64,000 bases of DNA from Sporobolomyces roseus. Lineage: Eukaryota > Basidiomycota > Microbotryomycetes > Sporidiobolales > Sporidiobolaceae. The position numbers were made by a program, and so were the translations under genes. The notes under the pieces were generated by a model. It had not been told where the DNA came from. It made no database searches and saw nothing but the letters and a program-made list of their open reading frames with translations. Shown piece by piece: positions 40,711-52,825 of the stretch (the first letter of the stretch is position 1; every line of letters begins with the position of its first letter). The stretch covers positions 1,364,001-1,428,000 of the forward strand of contig JADILM010000008.1 of NCBI GenBank assembly GCA_016617785.1, given 5' to 3'.

Positions 40711-43700
40711 CTACTCATCCCCATCGTTCCCGTTGTCGAGACTGAAGAGCTCCTGTAGGTCCCAAAATCCCAAGATCATCAGCAACTCGCTTTCGAAATC
40801 GAGCGATGAGTCAGGAGTTGACATACGATCATGTATTCTCCGTAAGCTCTCCTATTCTTATCATTACTCGCACTCATTGGAGCTCCAATCATACTATCCG
40901 TCACACCTCCCGCTCCGAGTGAAGTATCTTTCCCAGACTGATCGATTTGAAGTTGAAGTTGGAGGAGAGTTTTGTAATCGTCGAAGGAGAACGCGAGATT
41001 TCCAGATTGAATCTCATCTAGCATAGCCTGTTAGTCGACGATGGCTTCCGATCAGTAACTGACAAGCAGTAAGATAGAGAAGCATCGTTACTCACCCTCG
41101 GACCTTTCCCGAATAGCTCCCAGAATTTCCTCGAGCGATCGAAATCAACTTCGAGAGGTTCGTCTCCTATGTTCTTGAGGTTCTGTTGGAGAGCAAGGAT
41201 GTTGCGATTCATCTTGGACAGTCCGTACTCATTGGCGAGTCGGATTTGTCGAGCATTCGTGATGAGGAGGTGATCCATTAAAAGCGAGAGACCGGCGAAG
41301 ATGAATCTGCACGACCGAGAACGAGATCAGAACTTATGAGACGATCAGCGCGAAGGGGATGTTTGACTCACTTTCGTTCTTGTACGCCCAAAGTACCAGC
41401 TGCGACCTCGTCAACTTCTGCCAAATCACCATTGAGATCGACCACACTCGGATCGGGCTCAGCGATATCCTCCGACAATTGATAGACTCCATCTCGAGTA
41501 GCTTTGTCGAGATAGTGCATCGTTCGTAATCGGATCTCGAGGCGGAGAGTGTAGAGAATCGTTGAGGAGAGTCGAGTGTAGGCTTTGAGGAGAGCATCAA
41601 ACGGTCTACAACAAGCTCAAGATTCCAGCATGAGCTCGAGTGCTGACGAGAGAGAGAGCTTGACGTACCTCGCCATATCACCAGTGAGAGGTAAACCTTT
41701 CCCGCTCGATTCTCGTTCCTCGTCTTCTCCATCTTCTCCTCGCGCTCCAGGAGCCGGACTGCCGTCACTGCTCGAGTAGCCACTCTCTCGAACGCCTCGC
41801 CCTCGTCCTGCGAAAGCTCCGAGACCTGCAGGGAGAGATGGAGCGATTGGGTCGGCAGACGTGTTGAGCGAAGCCACCCGATGAATGAACCAATCCTACA
41901 AACTGATTCTGCGTGAGTGAAGGTGGTCCGAGGAGTGTATAGAAGGACGTACGAGACTCGAGTAGAGAGTAGCGAGAGCCCAAAGCTTCTTGCTCGGAGC
42001 AATGAGATCCTCAGTTTCGATAATCCCATTTCGTTTCCGATCCATCTCGAGCTTCGTCTCTTTCGCAAGTAGATCTCGTATCCTTGCGTTGTCAGTTTCC
42101 TGTGAGCACTTCTGTCTCATCAGTCTTGATTCTCGCGCCGTGATGAGAAGAGGCACGCACGGGAATCTCCTGGAGTTCAGCAAGGAGCGTGTAGAGCTCA
42201 GTCGCACCAGCCCAATCTGCAGCAGTCTTCAGAGGCGTCGCTGAAGTTGGTGCTGTACCATTTGTACCGTTGGAAACTGGGTGAGTATCGTGTGTCTCCC
42301 TCGAAACGAGATCTGTTCGAGTCTGCGATGTCAGCATCGCTCGAACCTGAGATTGAGTCCGAGAGCTTACCCTTGAATCGCTCGAGATAGCGTTGATAGA
42401 ACTGATGGATGACGCTGACGATGAGTTGAGAGTAGTTGTCACGATGGAAAGGAGTTGCTCGAAGCATCGAGGTGAGGGAAGAGATCAGTAACATCAGGTT
42501 GGAAACAGACTGCAAGAAGGGGTTGTACGTTAGCGCCAGTCGACTAGATCGATATGAAGACTAGAGTAAGTCGAGACGCACTCGAACAATCGGTACCCTC
42601 GAAACTCGTTTCCAGTTTGGATCCTCCTGAAACGCATCGATGCCTCCAACAGCTTGATGAAAGACGCTTGCAACCTTGTCTTCGAGTTGCGGCAAGAACG
42701 TTCTGAGAACAAACTCGTCGAGGAATCCTCCGAAAGACGTCGAAGCGTTCGTCTCCTCATCGTTGACCAGTCCTCCAGGCATGATTTCCTTGACTCGATC
42801 GAGGAATGACAGAGTCGGGCCAAAGAGTACAGATACGTTGAAAGCGTCTGCTGGGACGAGTGCTTTGTGAGTTCCGTTGAGACCTGAGGATCGACCTGAA
42901 CCACTCGAGAAATCAGTCGAAGCGACAATCAAAGCTGAAGTGGTCGTTGTCGAGGGCGCTCCATCAGTGATGAGACCTGGAACAGCAGATTTCAGGGCGC
43001 GATTGAGCGAGTCTTCATACGATCTGAGGACTTTGCCGGAAGTTTCGATGTCAGAATCCGAGAATTTGAAGATTTGCTGGATGTAGTAGAAGAGTCAGCT
43101 GATGTCTGCAAATGAAGAAAGGAAGACGCTGACCTTTGAGGTGTCTCGAGGTTTCGGGAATCGGAGAACTTCGTTGACGCTGACAATCGGATTTCGAGAA
43201 GAGACAGTCCCACTCTGATCGTCTTGAAGATAGTCGTGTAGCAGTGCGCGAACCTGCGAACCCGCCGCAGAGTCAGTCTCAAGCAAGAGCAGCATGACCG
43301 TGTACAAAAGTTACCTCTTGTTGGACTGGTTTCCAGACGTCGAGGAGAGAAAACAGTGAATTCCCACTTGATGTTTTGATAATCGAAGCGTCCTTGAAGT
43401 CTCGTCTCTGGGATCACACAATCGACTCTAGTCAATGCTAGATCACGAGCGAGAAGTGGAGCCGAAAGAGAACGCACCTCGGCTATTCGACCAGCTACTT
43501 CATAAGCGACTCTGAACCCTTGAAGGATCGCATCGAGCTTCGAGTACAAGGTCCAGAAAAGATCCCTCAACGTCTCGACACTGCTCGCTAAACTCGAAGT
43601 TTCGCTCGCCGATAACCTCAATAACGAAGCTACTCCCTCTGTTGCCCAACTTCCCGCTGCCGCCGCCGCCGATGCTGCCGAAGACGAAGCGCCTGGATCT

Positions 43701-46013
43701 GGAGACGATGGCGAGAAAGTCGAGGGTGGTCGAGCGGATCCTCCTCCTCCAACATTCGATCCTCCAAACATTCCTCGACTTCGATCGTTCCTTTCCTCTA
43801 CTTCCTCAACCGTCGATTCAACCAACGCAAACATTTCTCCTTGTACCCTTTGACCCACCGCATCTAGCGCATACCCTAATTTACCTAAAGCCGCGAGTGA
43901 TTCCATCAACATTTCGATGTAAGCGAAAGAATCGACTTCTGGATTTCGTCGACTTTGTCTGGAGGTTTTGCTCGTTGAGGTTCCTCCCACCGAAGCAGAT
44001 CCTCCAATCCCAGTAGTTGATCCATCCGACATCGAACCGAGGTTCTCTCCCGATCCAAAACTGAAACTACCTGTCGCTCCTAATCCCGACGCATCTTCCT
44101 CTGCTTCTTCTGCGACGAGCATCAATTCTTCGACTGCTTCGTCTAGCATTGGATTCGAGGAGGGCTTGAGAGCGAGAGATTGTAGGAATCGTTGGAGTTT
44201 CGACATTCGAGGGAGTCGAGCGGTGGATCGACCGGAACTGTGGAAAGAGGCTGAGAGATGCGAGGGAATCGATGAAGCGACGTCGGCGTCGTCACCAAAG
44301 TCGACGAGCGGCACTGTCAGACTCAAGATGAATGGACTCAGTTCTGTGCTTAAATGATACACTGAGCTCGTGTTGTACTGACGAGTTGTTTGACCACGAG
44401 TGTAACTTTTCCATCGAACATCGCAATAGAAGCTCTTGAGGTACAGGTGATTGTGTAGTTCTTCAATCAAGATCTCGAGCATGACCTGTGGAAAGAAAGC
44501 AAGGAGTGAGCGACGGGTCAACACTGGCTGACAATTGCTTTCGACGTACCGTTTCTTGACCTTGAGCCCACGCTCTCAAATCTGCTAATGCACCAATCTC
44601 CTGCATCTCCGGCTTGTTGAGAGTCTTGATACTCCTCACGAGCAGTACAACGGCACTCAGGAATCGTTTTTCGGAAAGTAAGGATTCGAGGGAAGGGGGA
44701 AGTCGCAGAAGATGATCACTATGAAGACGAATTCATATCAGAGGAAGATCAGATGATCTGAAGACTTCGACGTACATCTCATCCAAAACACCACTCATCT
44801 CTTCTAGCATTCCCATTCTAGCGTACATTCCCGCCAATCCTTCCCTCCCCTTTCCTTCCAACATTTCCCTCGTCCCCATCAAACCCGTCTTTAATCCTCC
44901 AATCTGTTTCTGCGCGACCCCTAATGCTCCCAACGTCATATTATGAGTCGTAATACTCGTTTCATACGCTCGATAAGCATTCGAAGAAGCTTTGGTTGCG
45001 GGATTCGTTACTGGCGATAAAGTTGATCGAATCGCATGATCTAGTTCTGCTTTGAGTCGAAGGAAAGAGGAGAGGGATTGTCGACCTGCTGAAGGATCTC
45101 GTTCGCGAGAAGAAGCGGGGTCGAGGAGATGAAGTGCGAGTGAAACGGGATCGAAATCTTCTCCTCCTTGTTCTTCGGCTGCCACACTCGTCCCTCTAGC
45201 TAAAGCTGGCCATTCCGTCGCTACTTTCCTCAGTACTTCATCTACTTCCCTGAAAGCTGGAGTATCGGGATAATCGTTTGGGTTCAGCGCTGAAGCTATA
45301 GGTTGATTTCTAGTCGATTCTGGTAAGGTCGTCGGATCTTTGCCTCCAATTCCTTGATCTGCCAATCCTCCTCTTCGACCATTTGCACGTTTCCCTGCGT
45401 TTGAGAATGCAGAGATTGCGTCTTGTAAAGCGGAGGGTACGACGAGAGGTGGAGAATCGGTAGATTGGTCGTAAGAAGGGGAATGAGGTCGTGAAGAAGT
45501 ATCGGATTCTTGATCTGATTCATCTCCTTTCCGTCTAGTTCTAGTCGAGTAGGTTCTCGAAGTGTTAGGAGATAGTCGACCAGTCGATTGAGCCCCTCCT
45601 CCCGAGAAAGCAGAGGTTGAAGGAGGGTTGGGTGAAAATGAAGGTGAATTCGGTGCTGAATTTCCTCCTCCTCCATTGTTGTCGTTAGGGAGTGATCTAG
45701 CGTTGATCTGATCCATCATCCTCCTGTTCTTTCCCTCACCTCCCCTTCCATCTGTTCCAGTTACTCCAATGTGAGGTAAACTCGATCCTCCTCCTCCTTG
45801 CCCTTGTTCAAATCTACCAGTGTCGTTCCCTCTGAGAGTAGCTGGAGATGGTGATGCTCCTATCGGTCTTCGTATTGATCTTTCAGGTCGTAGTGGAGGG
45901 ATTTGATTGTCATTGTTTGAACCGAATGAAGGTGAAGCCGTACCATTCCTCTGAGGCGCTGGGTAGTTCGCCTGTGGATGAACTGGTCGAGGTGGTGGTG
46001 GTTGGCGCGACAT
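40711..46013 (-). CDS. SEC8: Exocyst complex subunit Sec8 (EXOC4)
   Basis: A large multi-exon gene. The N-terminal 200 or so residues are disordered (Pro, Ser, Asn, Gly). The conserved Sec8 region follows: FREVDEVLRKVATEWPALAR, EDFDPVSLALHLLDPASS, FLRLKAELDHAIRSTLSPV and YRAYETSITTHNMTLGALGV. The next exons give LLRLPPSLESLLSEKRFLSA and VMLEILIEELHNHLYLKSFY. The remainder is helical, and the last exon reads ELFSLDNGNDGDE then TAG at 40711. Sec8 is one of the eight exocyst subunits and tethers secretory vesicles to sites of polarised growth. At its N-terminus the gene is divergent from nothing close, and at its C-terminus it converges on the TMEM115 homologue. Exon borders in the middle are only approximate. 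Confidence 0.85.
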
Positions 46014-46305
46014 CTCAAGCGCGTAGAGGAGACAGAGGAAAAAGTTGAAAAGTCAAGTGGGGAGAAAGAGGAAAAAGGGAGGGAGAGCGACTTTTCGCAA
46101 CGACCACGATACTCGCAAGTGAGATGATGGAGCTTCAATCGGATGCGTTACAAGGATAAAGCGAAGAGCGAAAGGCGACTGATACGTCTCGCTGTTTTCT
46201 CTCGCATTACTCTCCGTTTTCGCTATCTCGTTGCTTCGTTTGCACTCAACCTTCATCGATCCCTGACAGCCTTAAATATATACAGTCCCTCTCTACATCC
46301 CCTCG

Positions 46306-47995
46306 TCACAGTCTCCCACTCCTGCTCTCCTGTTCCTCCCTCCCTCTAACCCGTCCATCCTCCCCTTGCACCAATTTACCCTCTACGAATCCCTTGACAT
46401 CGACCCACCCACTTTCGTTCGGATCCCTCACTGTCTTGAGAGGTTGGTGGTTTGGGGCAGGCCAGACCGGGTCTAGAGAAGAATCGTAAAGCATTTCTGG
46501 ACCTGACGCGGAGGTTTCCGAAGAATCATCGGAATTGTCGATTAGTCGTACTCTGTGCATGCATCGCGTCCACTATATCAGCACAGCGTTATGAATGAAA
46601 ACGTTGGGATGTAAAGGTCGATGCACGCACCTTCGAACTAAACTAGGTTTCGATAATCGACTGACACATTCTGGTGATTTCAGTCGAGACCTTCGAATAG
46701 CATCGGGATTCGTCACCTAGAGGGAGATGAGAGCGTTAGCTTAAATCACACGAGTGAAGTCAAGTAGGGGTGGGAGAACGAAAGAAAAGAGATGTAGCGT
46801 ACTCGTCCGGTAGATTTCGCTCGTTGTTCCGCTCGTTTCAGCATAGTCTTCTCAGGTGCAGACTGCGAGATATGAGCGAGAAGGGACGAGCACGGCAGTG
46901 GGAAGGAGAGGGAGAGGGGGGCGATGGGGCAACAGCGAGCAGAACCAGATCAGTTTCTGCCGACAGAGGTAAAATCCGGAAAGAGATTCGAGGACTCACG
47001 ACAAACAGGATCTCGCATTCATATCCACTCTCCCTGAATCCCTTCATGAACCCAGCAAACCAACCACAATCGGTCAAACTTCCATCAATGACCAAACTTC
47101 TTCTCCTCTCTTTCGCTACAGCCGCACATATCTCCTGTAAGAGGGAAGCTTCGGGATGGAGGAGGGAAGAAGCGGTTTCTGGGGAGTGAGAGAGGTATTG
47201 AGCTCGTTCGGGGAGGAGTCGGGATAAGGCATCGGGATCAATCCTGTGAGAGGGTCCACGAGAAAAGATGAGCGAAATGACAAAGAACCATATTGAGTCG
47301 AGTGCAACTCACCAGACCGTGTTTGCCGGCAGTCGGATCCTTCGTGACCGAAGCATTTCCCGTAGAGTGTGACCTTTGCCAGCTCCCATCCCTCTGTAAA
47401 CCAAAGAGAAAGCAACCAAACGCATCAGCTCTCTTCGAAACTGTCGCGGTTTGGTGACTTCGACTGCTTACCCAGCTGTGAACAACGCCAACGGTTTCCC
47501 CTCGTCACTTTCCCCATTCTCACCGCTACAATCCCCCAATTGACATCCCAACTCCGCATCTCCCCCTCCATTAATCCTACACAACTCATCATCCCCCGCC
47601 GCCGAACACTCTTTCACCTGTCTCCCCAATACCTTACTCACTATACTATCCTGTAACGATTGCCTCGCCTTCGAAGGAACGACATGATAACTCCAATCTA
47701 GAGTTGCCCTCTCCCTCGCGTACAATCCATAATGTTTCGGATTCGGTCTGTCTTCCCTCGTAGGATCTGGTTCATACCTATCCACTCCATCTTCGTCCTC
47801 CTCCTTCTCCTTCGAGGCAGACATTCGGTGTTCTCCACCCTCTGCTTTCGTTCGGTAATAATCCTCCAATGCAGCCGAGTACAATTCGCTAGTAGGTACT
47901 TCTAGTTGTGATTTGTTGAGTGTCGGTGGTGGATCATCGAGAGTAGCCGGACATATTGGTGGTTGACCAGAGAATCGTTTAGAAGATGGAGTCAT
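46306..47995 (-). CDS. Zeta-toxin-fold P-loop kinase domain protein
   Basis: Exons can be joined so that the first long exon runs to ALFTAG and continues GMGAGKGHTLREML, a Walker A P-loop (GxGxGKGxT). Then come ANTVWIDPDALSRLLPE, ERRSLVIDGSLTDCGWFAGF and ECEILFV, with later SAPEKTMLKRAEQRAKSTGR and VTNPDAIRRS. This order matches the zeta-toxin/chloramphenicol phosphotransferase-like kinase fold. Such domains occur in plants and fungi without an antitoxin and probably phosphorylate a small substrate; here nothing indicates toxicity, and no partner gene is adjacent. The Met at 47995 is the first in frame. A stop-free upstream extension (LRYRAFTTTRNHFKLKPSLL) looks like a mitochondrial presequence but has no ATG, so an extra 5' exon is possible. 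Confidence 0.72.
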
Positions 47996-48554
47996 CGAAC
48001 TCGGTTGAAACCACTCTCGTGCTGCTGAGGTAGGTCGAGGTAAGAGAGATGGTTTGAGCTTGAAGTGATTGCGAGTGGTGGTGAAGGCTCGATAGCGGAG
48101 TTGAGGAAGGGAAGAAGGGAGAGAGATGAGGAGGAGCGGTCGAAGTGGTAGAGTCCACTGAAGGCGAGGAATGACGGGCGATCAAGGACAGGCTAAGCTG
48201 CCTCTATGTAGCTTCTGAGAGGCGATTGTTGATTCGAGGAGTGAGAAAGGCTCATCTGATCGACTCGAAACACTCGCTGAACTTTCGCAGATCTCAGATT
48301 TCGATCAGAGAGCTCTTGTATCGTACCCTGGTCGTTTGAGAGTGAGAGCGATCACAACAGGATGCAAGCTATTCGACGAAGGAAGAAATACAAGCAATAT
48401 TCGACGATATTTTGCGAAAGAATTCGACGATCTCCATGGTCTATACAATATCCTCCCTCTCCCTTCACATGCCGTGAGCGTGTCTCTAGTTGATCCCAAA
48501 GAGCCTATCATATCCTTCGCTACAATGAGAGCTGCCATCGTACTCTCGAGGCAA
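47996..48554. other. Upstream region of the kinase gene, possible missing 5' exon
   Basis: On the minus strand bases 48000-48170 remain open in the frame of the kinase gene and encode an Arg/Leu/Thr-rich stretch like a mitochondrial presequence. Further upstream a short frame MSLSHSSNQQSPLRSYIEAA near 48270 could supply a start but is not clearly spliced. Confidence 0.3.
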
Positions 48555-49824
48555 TCAAACGTAAACATATTCCGTCGAATGGGCGCGCTGCAACGAAGGG
48601 AAAGCGTCAGAGCCCTGGGACGTCAACGAGAGAAGCAGTGGGAAAAAGTATCGAGCTCACATTAATAGCCCATCGAATATCACCATTCGCCTCGTTCCTC
48701 TTCTTGATCCAGATCAACCCTCGATATTCCTCCTCCTCGAATCTCGCCGCAACGATCATCGTCTCCAAATTCATACTTCTTCGGTCGTGCAAGAAAGAGT
48801 TCAAAGGGTCTCGTTGAGCGCCTCCAGGAAACGTGATAGCGAGAGTTGTGCGCTTGAGGAGAGGCGGAAGAGTGTCAAGGAACCGTCGAAGGACTCGAGC
48901 GGGGGCGGTAGCGTTTGAAGAGCGTTCGGGAGTGTGGTCTGAGATACCGAGGTAGAGATGTTCGAGGAGAGGGAGGGAGGGATAGGAAGCCGTGATCAAA
49001 GGGAGGTGGTTGTGGAAAGTAATGTAGGGGAGGTGAAGCCGGAGCGTGGTGAGATTTGGGAAGGATCGATACCACGTCTCTGCCGATAGGTCGACATGGA
49101 GATCTACTTCGAGGCAAGTGAGCAGATCGGGTGTAACGACTTGGTGCGTAAAGACGTGGAGAATCGCAGAGGTGATTTGAGGGTTTCCTCCTGCTATTTG
49201 TAGCTTGAGCTCTTTGAGCGGAAGTCGCCTAACTTCTAGCTCGGCTAGAGACGCTAGCTCTCCGTCTATGGTCCGGTTCGCTTGAAGGAGTTCGAATGTT
49301 GCCGCTCCAACGAGGCCAATGTTCAGCGTTTCGAGCGTCCCAAACCGGTTTATTAGGATGCTCAGGGGCTCTCCAAGATTGAACCAGCCGCCGAGTGATC
49401 TGACGAGGAGATGTCGCAAGGTATCGGGCGGTTCGTAAGTCGAAAGGAAAGCGTCGAAGAGGGAAGGGTCGATACCGCCGAGTTCGAGTCGCTCGAGTCG
49501 CTTGCAGTCGTTCAGTAGCGCCCGATATCGTTCGAAGCCTGTCGTGTCCAGGTATCGACAGCTCTCGATTTGGAGATAACGAACATGCTGAGCGACGCGA
49601 TCGTTTTCGATTAAGTGGTAGAGTAAATCCTCCTCCTTTCCGAGACATTGTTTGACCTCCTTCCATAGTAGAGCAGTGCCGACGTTCCTCAGCGCTCGAC
49701 AGGTCAAGGCTAGACTCCTCCCGGTCGCTCGACGCTGTGTTTTGGAGAAGTGTTCATCGTCGATTTGAAGGAAGTCAACAATCCACAGGACCAGTTCGAA
49801 CGGTAGCGAGTAGTGAAGAGACAT
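48555..49824 (-). CDS. F-box/LRR-like protein
   Basis: Two exons (48661-49824, 48555-48587) encode 398 residues. The N-terminus is an F-box (YSLPFELVLWIVDFLQIDDE, then RSLALTCRALRNVGTALLWK). Leucine-rich segments follow (LPLKELKLQIAGGNPQITSA; FPNLTTLRLHLPYI; LPLLEHLYLGISDH). It is a paralogue of the gene at 50603-52336: both have PGGAQ(R/S)(D/E)PL near the end, both have a final intron after the W-A-I segment, and both have a last exon of exactly 33 bases. Probably an SCF substrate receptor. The unspliced reading would end in VSSILFPTASLVDVPGL, which is intron. Confidence 0.72.
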
Positions 49825-50602
49825 GCTGTAGATCTGTACATGTCGAAGCAGCGTGTCAGCCTAGTGGATCGAAGAGGAAGGGACGGGATTGAACCGGTTT
49901 AATGTTGAGTGAGGAGGGGACAGCTTACCTGGATGAGCCTAAGATCTACAGGGAGCTGATCTGATATATCAAGCTTCTACACGAGATTCTCGAAGGGCCA
50001 GGCAGGTGTGCAGCGGGACGAGTCGAGCAGTTGAGGGACAAAGGGAGAGGAGGTGGGAAAGGGGACGGGAGAAGGAGGACGTAGGTGCAGGGGACTAGTG
50101 ATATGAAGTGATACTCGGTTGGGGTATTGGAGACGAAAAGTTCAAGAGAAGTGATGGGAGAGGGAGAAAGATTGAACTCTCGCATTCTCCTCGTTTGCCT
50201 CGATGCACCAACAACACCCCTTTGTTTAATCTTCTGCAGGGGCCGAAGTTTTTGACTTTGCGACGTGCAAGCAACTCGGCCTCTCAAAGATAGATCGCCG
50301 CTGAGAACAATGCGAAAGCTTTGGACTCTTCGCAAGCTTGACTTGCGCCAGCTTTCGACATAGCCGAGACAGTCGGAAAGACTCTATGCCAGATACAGTT
50401 TGATTGAGCACGCCACGGACAAACAGAGTACCGAATAAACAACCTAGGAATCGTACATTCGAAAAATACCAAAAGCTTGCAAAACAATCCAAAGTAACGA
50501 GCCCCATCTAAGTTCCGCCTAAACCCAACCGACCACTAGCGTCTATCATCTCCATCCCGATCCCGGTGAAATAGCTCCTCATTCTCCTCAACGACGGCAT
50601 AA
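49825..50602. other. Intergenic between two F-box paralogues
   Basis: A 780-base spacer. Long minus-strand frames are present (49946-50507) but carry no domain or clean splice signals, and codon use does not resemble the neighbours. No gene is supported. Confidence 0.35.
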
Positions 50603-52336
50603 TCAGACGTAAATGATTTCCTCCGAACCCTCGCGCTGAATTAAGCAAAGGTATCAGCGTCTACCTCATTCCAACCGTCGAGCGCAGGAGATGAGGAGAC
50701 TTGCTTTGATAGCCCAATTGACCTCGCCCGTGCCTGATGTCCTCTTCAGGATCAGCTCGTCGCGAAAACGAGAACTCAGCTCAACACTGCTCATTTCTGC
50801 ACGTTTGACGACCATCCTCTGCAAAGCCATGGTCCTCCTAGCGTCGAGGAAGGATAGGAGAGGCTCGGACTGGGCTCCTCCGGGGAAGTCGATGTTTAGT
50901 TCGACCCGTTCGACGAGAGGCGGAATGTTGTTGAGAAGATTTTGCAATCTTTGAGGAGACAAGTTGAGAGTTTTGGACTGCCGCTCCTCCTCCTTTGAGA
51001 TGCCGATGAACAGCCAACGGAGTTGCTGAAGATGAGGTAGAGAAGCGGAGATCGCACTCAGGTCGTGTTGATAAGTGACGGTCGCATGAGTAGGGGTCGC
51101 AGGAGTCGGGGGAAAAGCCATACGAAGCTGTTTGAGATTTCGGAAGTGGTCGAACCAAGCTACGTTGGTAATGTGAACGTCCAATTCTATCTCGAGGCAC
51201 TCCAAACGATCCGAAGAGACGAATCGGCGTAGGAGGAGACGAAGGAAAGACGCGTTGATTTCCGAGTTGCCTGCGGCGATATTGACCCGGAGTTGTCTGA
51301 GTCTCAGGCCTGCCAGTGGAGAAGTCGCCAAAGAACCCATCTCGTCTTGAGCGAGGCGACCTTTTGACCAGAGTTCCTCGATTGAAGCGCCATGTAGAGT
51401 CAACTTGACGGAAACGAGTGTGCTGATCAGACACAGGGCCCGAAGCGGCTTGACCAAGGAGGTGAATCCGACCAACTGGACCTCAACGTACCTCAAGTTG
51501 ATCCTCGAAGGAACGAAACGACGGAACAGATGCTGCATGAGGACCAAATCAGTGCGTCCGAGCACTAGTTGACGGAGATTTGTAAGTCGATTGAGGAGAT
51601 TGAGGATGTTTCGGTAGTCGCCAACGATCGATTTGGTCCGGTCTACTTCGAGGAACAGTGTTCGAACACTTGAAGCGATGTAGTCGTTCTTGAGGAGGCG
51701 TTGCAACTTGATCTCGTCGCGCCCGAGGACCTGACTGACTTCCCTCCACCCTATCGCCGTCCCGACCACATTCAAAGCTCGACACGAGAGTGCGAGACTC
51801 CGTACAGTCTTGCGTCTTTCCTCCTTCGTGAAGTTTTGGTCTTCGTCGAAATGGAGAATTTGGGCAGCGTCGAGAAGCAATTCGAGGGGAAGGGTAGGTT
51901 CGATCTCGGTCGCTTTGTCGGATCTGGGTGTTGTCACGTTGACGGAGAGGTCTTCTATGGATAAGGAAAGGTCAGTAAGTTCGAGCAAACGAGGGACGAT
52001 ACATAGAGGGTAAAAAATCGACTGACCCGAAATGGCTGGCGATTCTGATTCGCACTCCGTAGCTTCGGGTTCCTCGGGGGTTGAGGAACGGCTTTGATGC
52101 GGGTGTACTTCGTAGAATTGTCGAGGGGATGAGGAAGGACAAGGGGAGGGAGAGGAGGATGAGGAGTGGGAGCGAATTCGACGGCGGTGGTGGTGAAGGT
52201 GCTTCCGTCGCAGCTGTCTGGCCTCATTTGCCTCGTGTTGTGAAGGAGATCGCATCTTCCGAGTGAGGTGAGAAGACTGAGAAGGAGAGAGAGGAAGGAT
52301 GTCGCAAAGCGTTTCACCCAAACGGTTCAGTTCCAA
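50603..52336 (-). CDS. F-box/LRR-like protein with disordered N-terminus
   Basis: Three exons (52027-52336, 50705-51954, 50603-50635) give exactly 531 codons if the Met at 52336 is used. The first 100 residues are His/Arg/Ser-rich and disordered. The F-box follows as TLPLELLLDAAQILHFDEDQ, then RSLALSCRALNVVGTAIGWR. LRR-like segments include LTNLRQLVLGRTDLVLMQHL and GLRLRQLRVNIAAGNSEINA. The first intron (51955-52026) has no stop in frame, so the unspliced reading also looks open. I remove it because it has GTCAGT, a CTGAC branch site and a TAG acceptor. The last intron has a GCAAGT donor (GC-AG class). The final exon REGSEEIIYV is the same size as in the paralogue at 48555. Confidence 0.72.
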
Positions 52337-52825
52337 CTCCTTGTTTCAGCGGAAAAGCTCTCCGACTCCTGGAGCATAGGAAAGTGTAAAGCCATGTCAG
52401 CCATTGAACTTATACAGGAGTCGGGAATCAGTAGGAGGGCTTACAGAGAAGAAGTATGGATCGAATCGAGGGACGTGACAAAAGTTGCGAAAGGGAAATT
52501 CGAAGCTCTTGCGATCTTTGGCGAATGCATCAGGATCGCGTGAATTTACACAGTCTCGCTAGTTATAGCGCACATTTATGCGAGGTTTCGGACTCCACTT
52601 CATGGAGATGAGCGAAAAGAGCGGTGAAGAAAAAGCGAATCGGTCCAAAGCGAAGCGGGGGAGCTATTCTAGCTGTCTGGTCACTCGATGAGAGTATACT
52701 GAATCAAGAAGTGAGTAGTAGGGAGCCAACCCGAGTTGAACGAGAAGTGAGCTTTTTGAAGGGAGAATTCTCATCTTTTCCCCATTCACCACCACCTACT
52801 AGAGGTGAGATTCTACTAGACCCAG
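52337..52825. other. Divergent promoter region, F-box gene and RRP5
   Basis: About 490 bases between divergent start codons. A CT-rich leader lies directly before the RRP5 start. No gene recognised. Confidence 0.4.

Noticed and set aside
42992..44524. 510-codon single exon inside SEC8
   Set aside because: It joins true Sec8 exons with unspliced introns and changes of meaning; Sec8 motifs appear only in parts of it.
46306..47995. Toxin-antitoxin system
   Set aside because: The kinase fold resembles zeta toxins, but no epsilon-like antitoxin is adjacent and the gene is intron-rich with eukaryotic extensions.
49946..50507. Minus-strand frames of 93 to 129 codons between two F-box genes
   Set aside because: No domain, no splice continuity, and codon use unlike neighbours.
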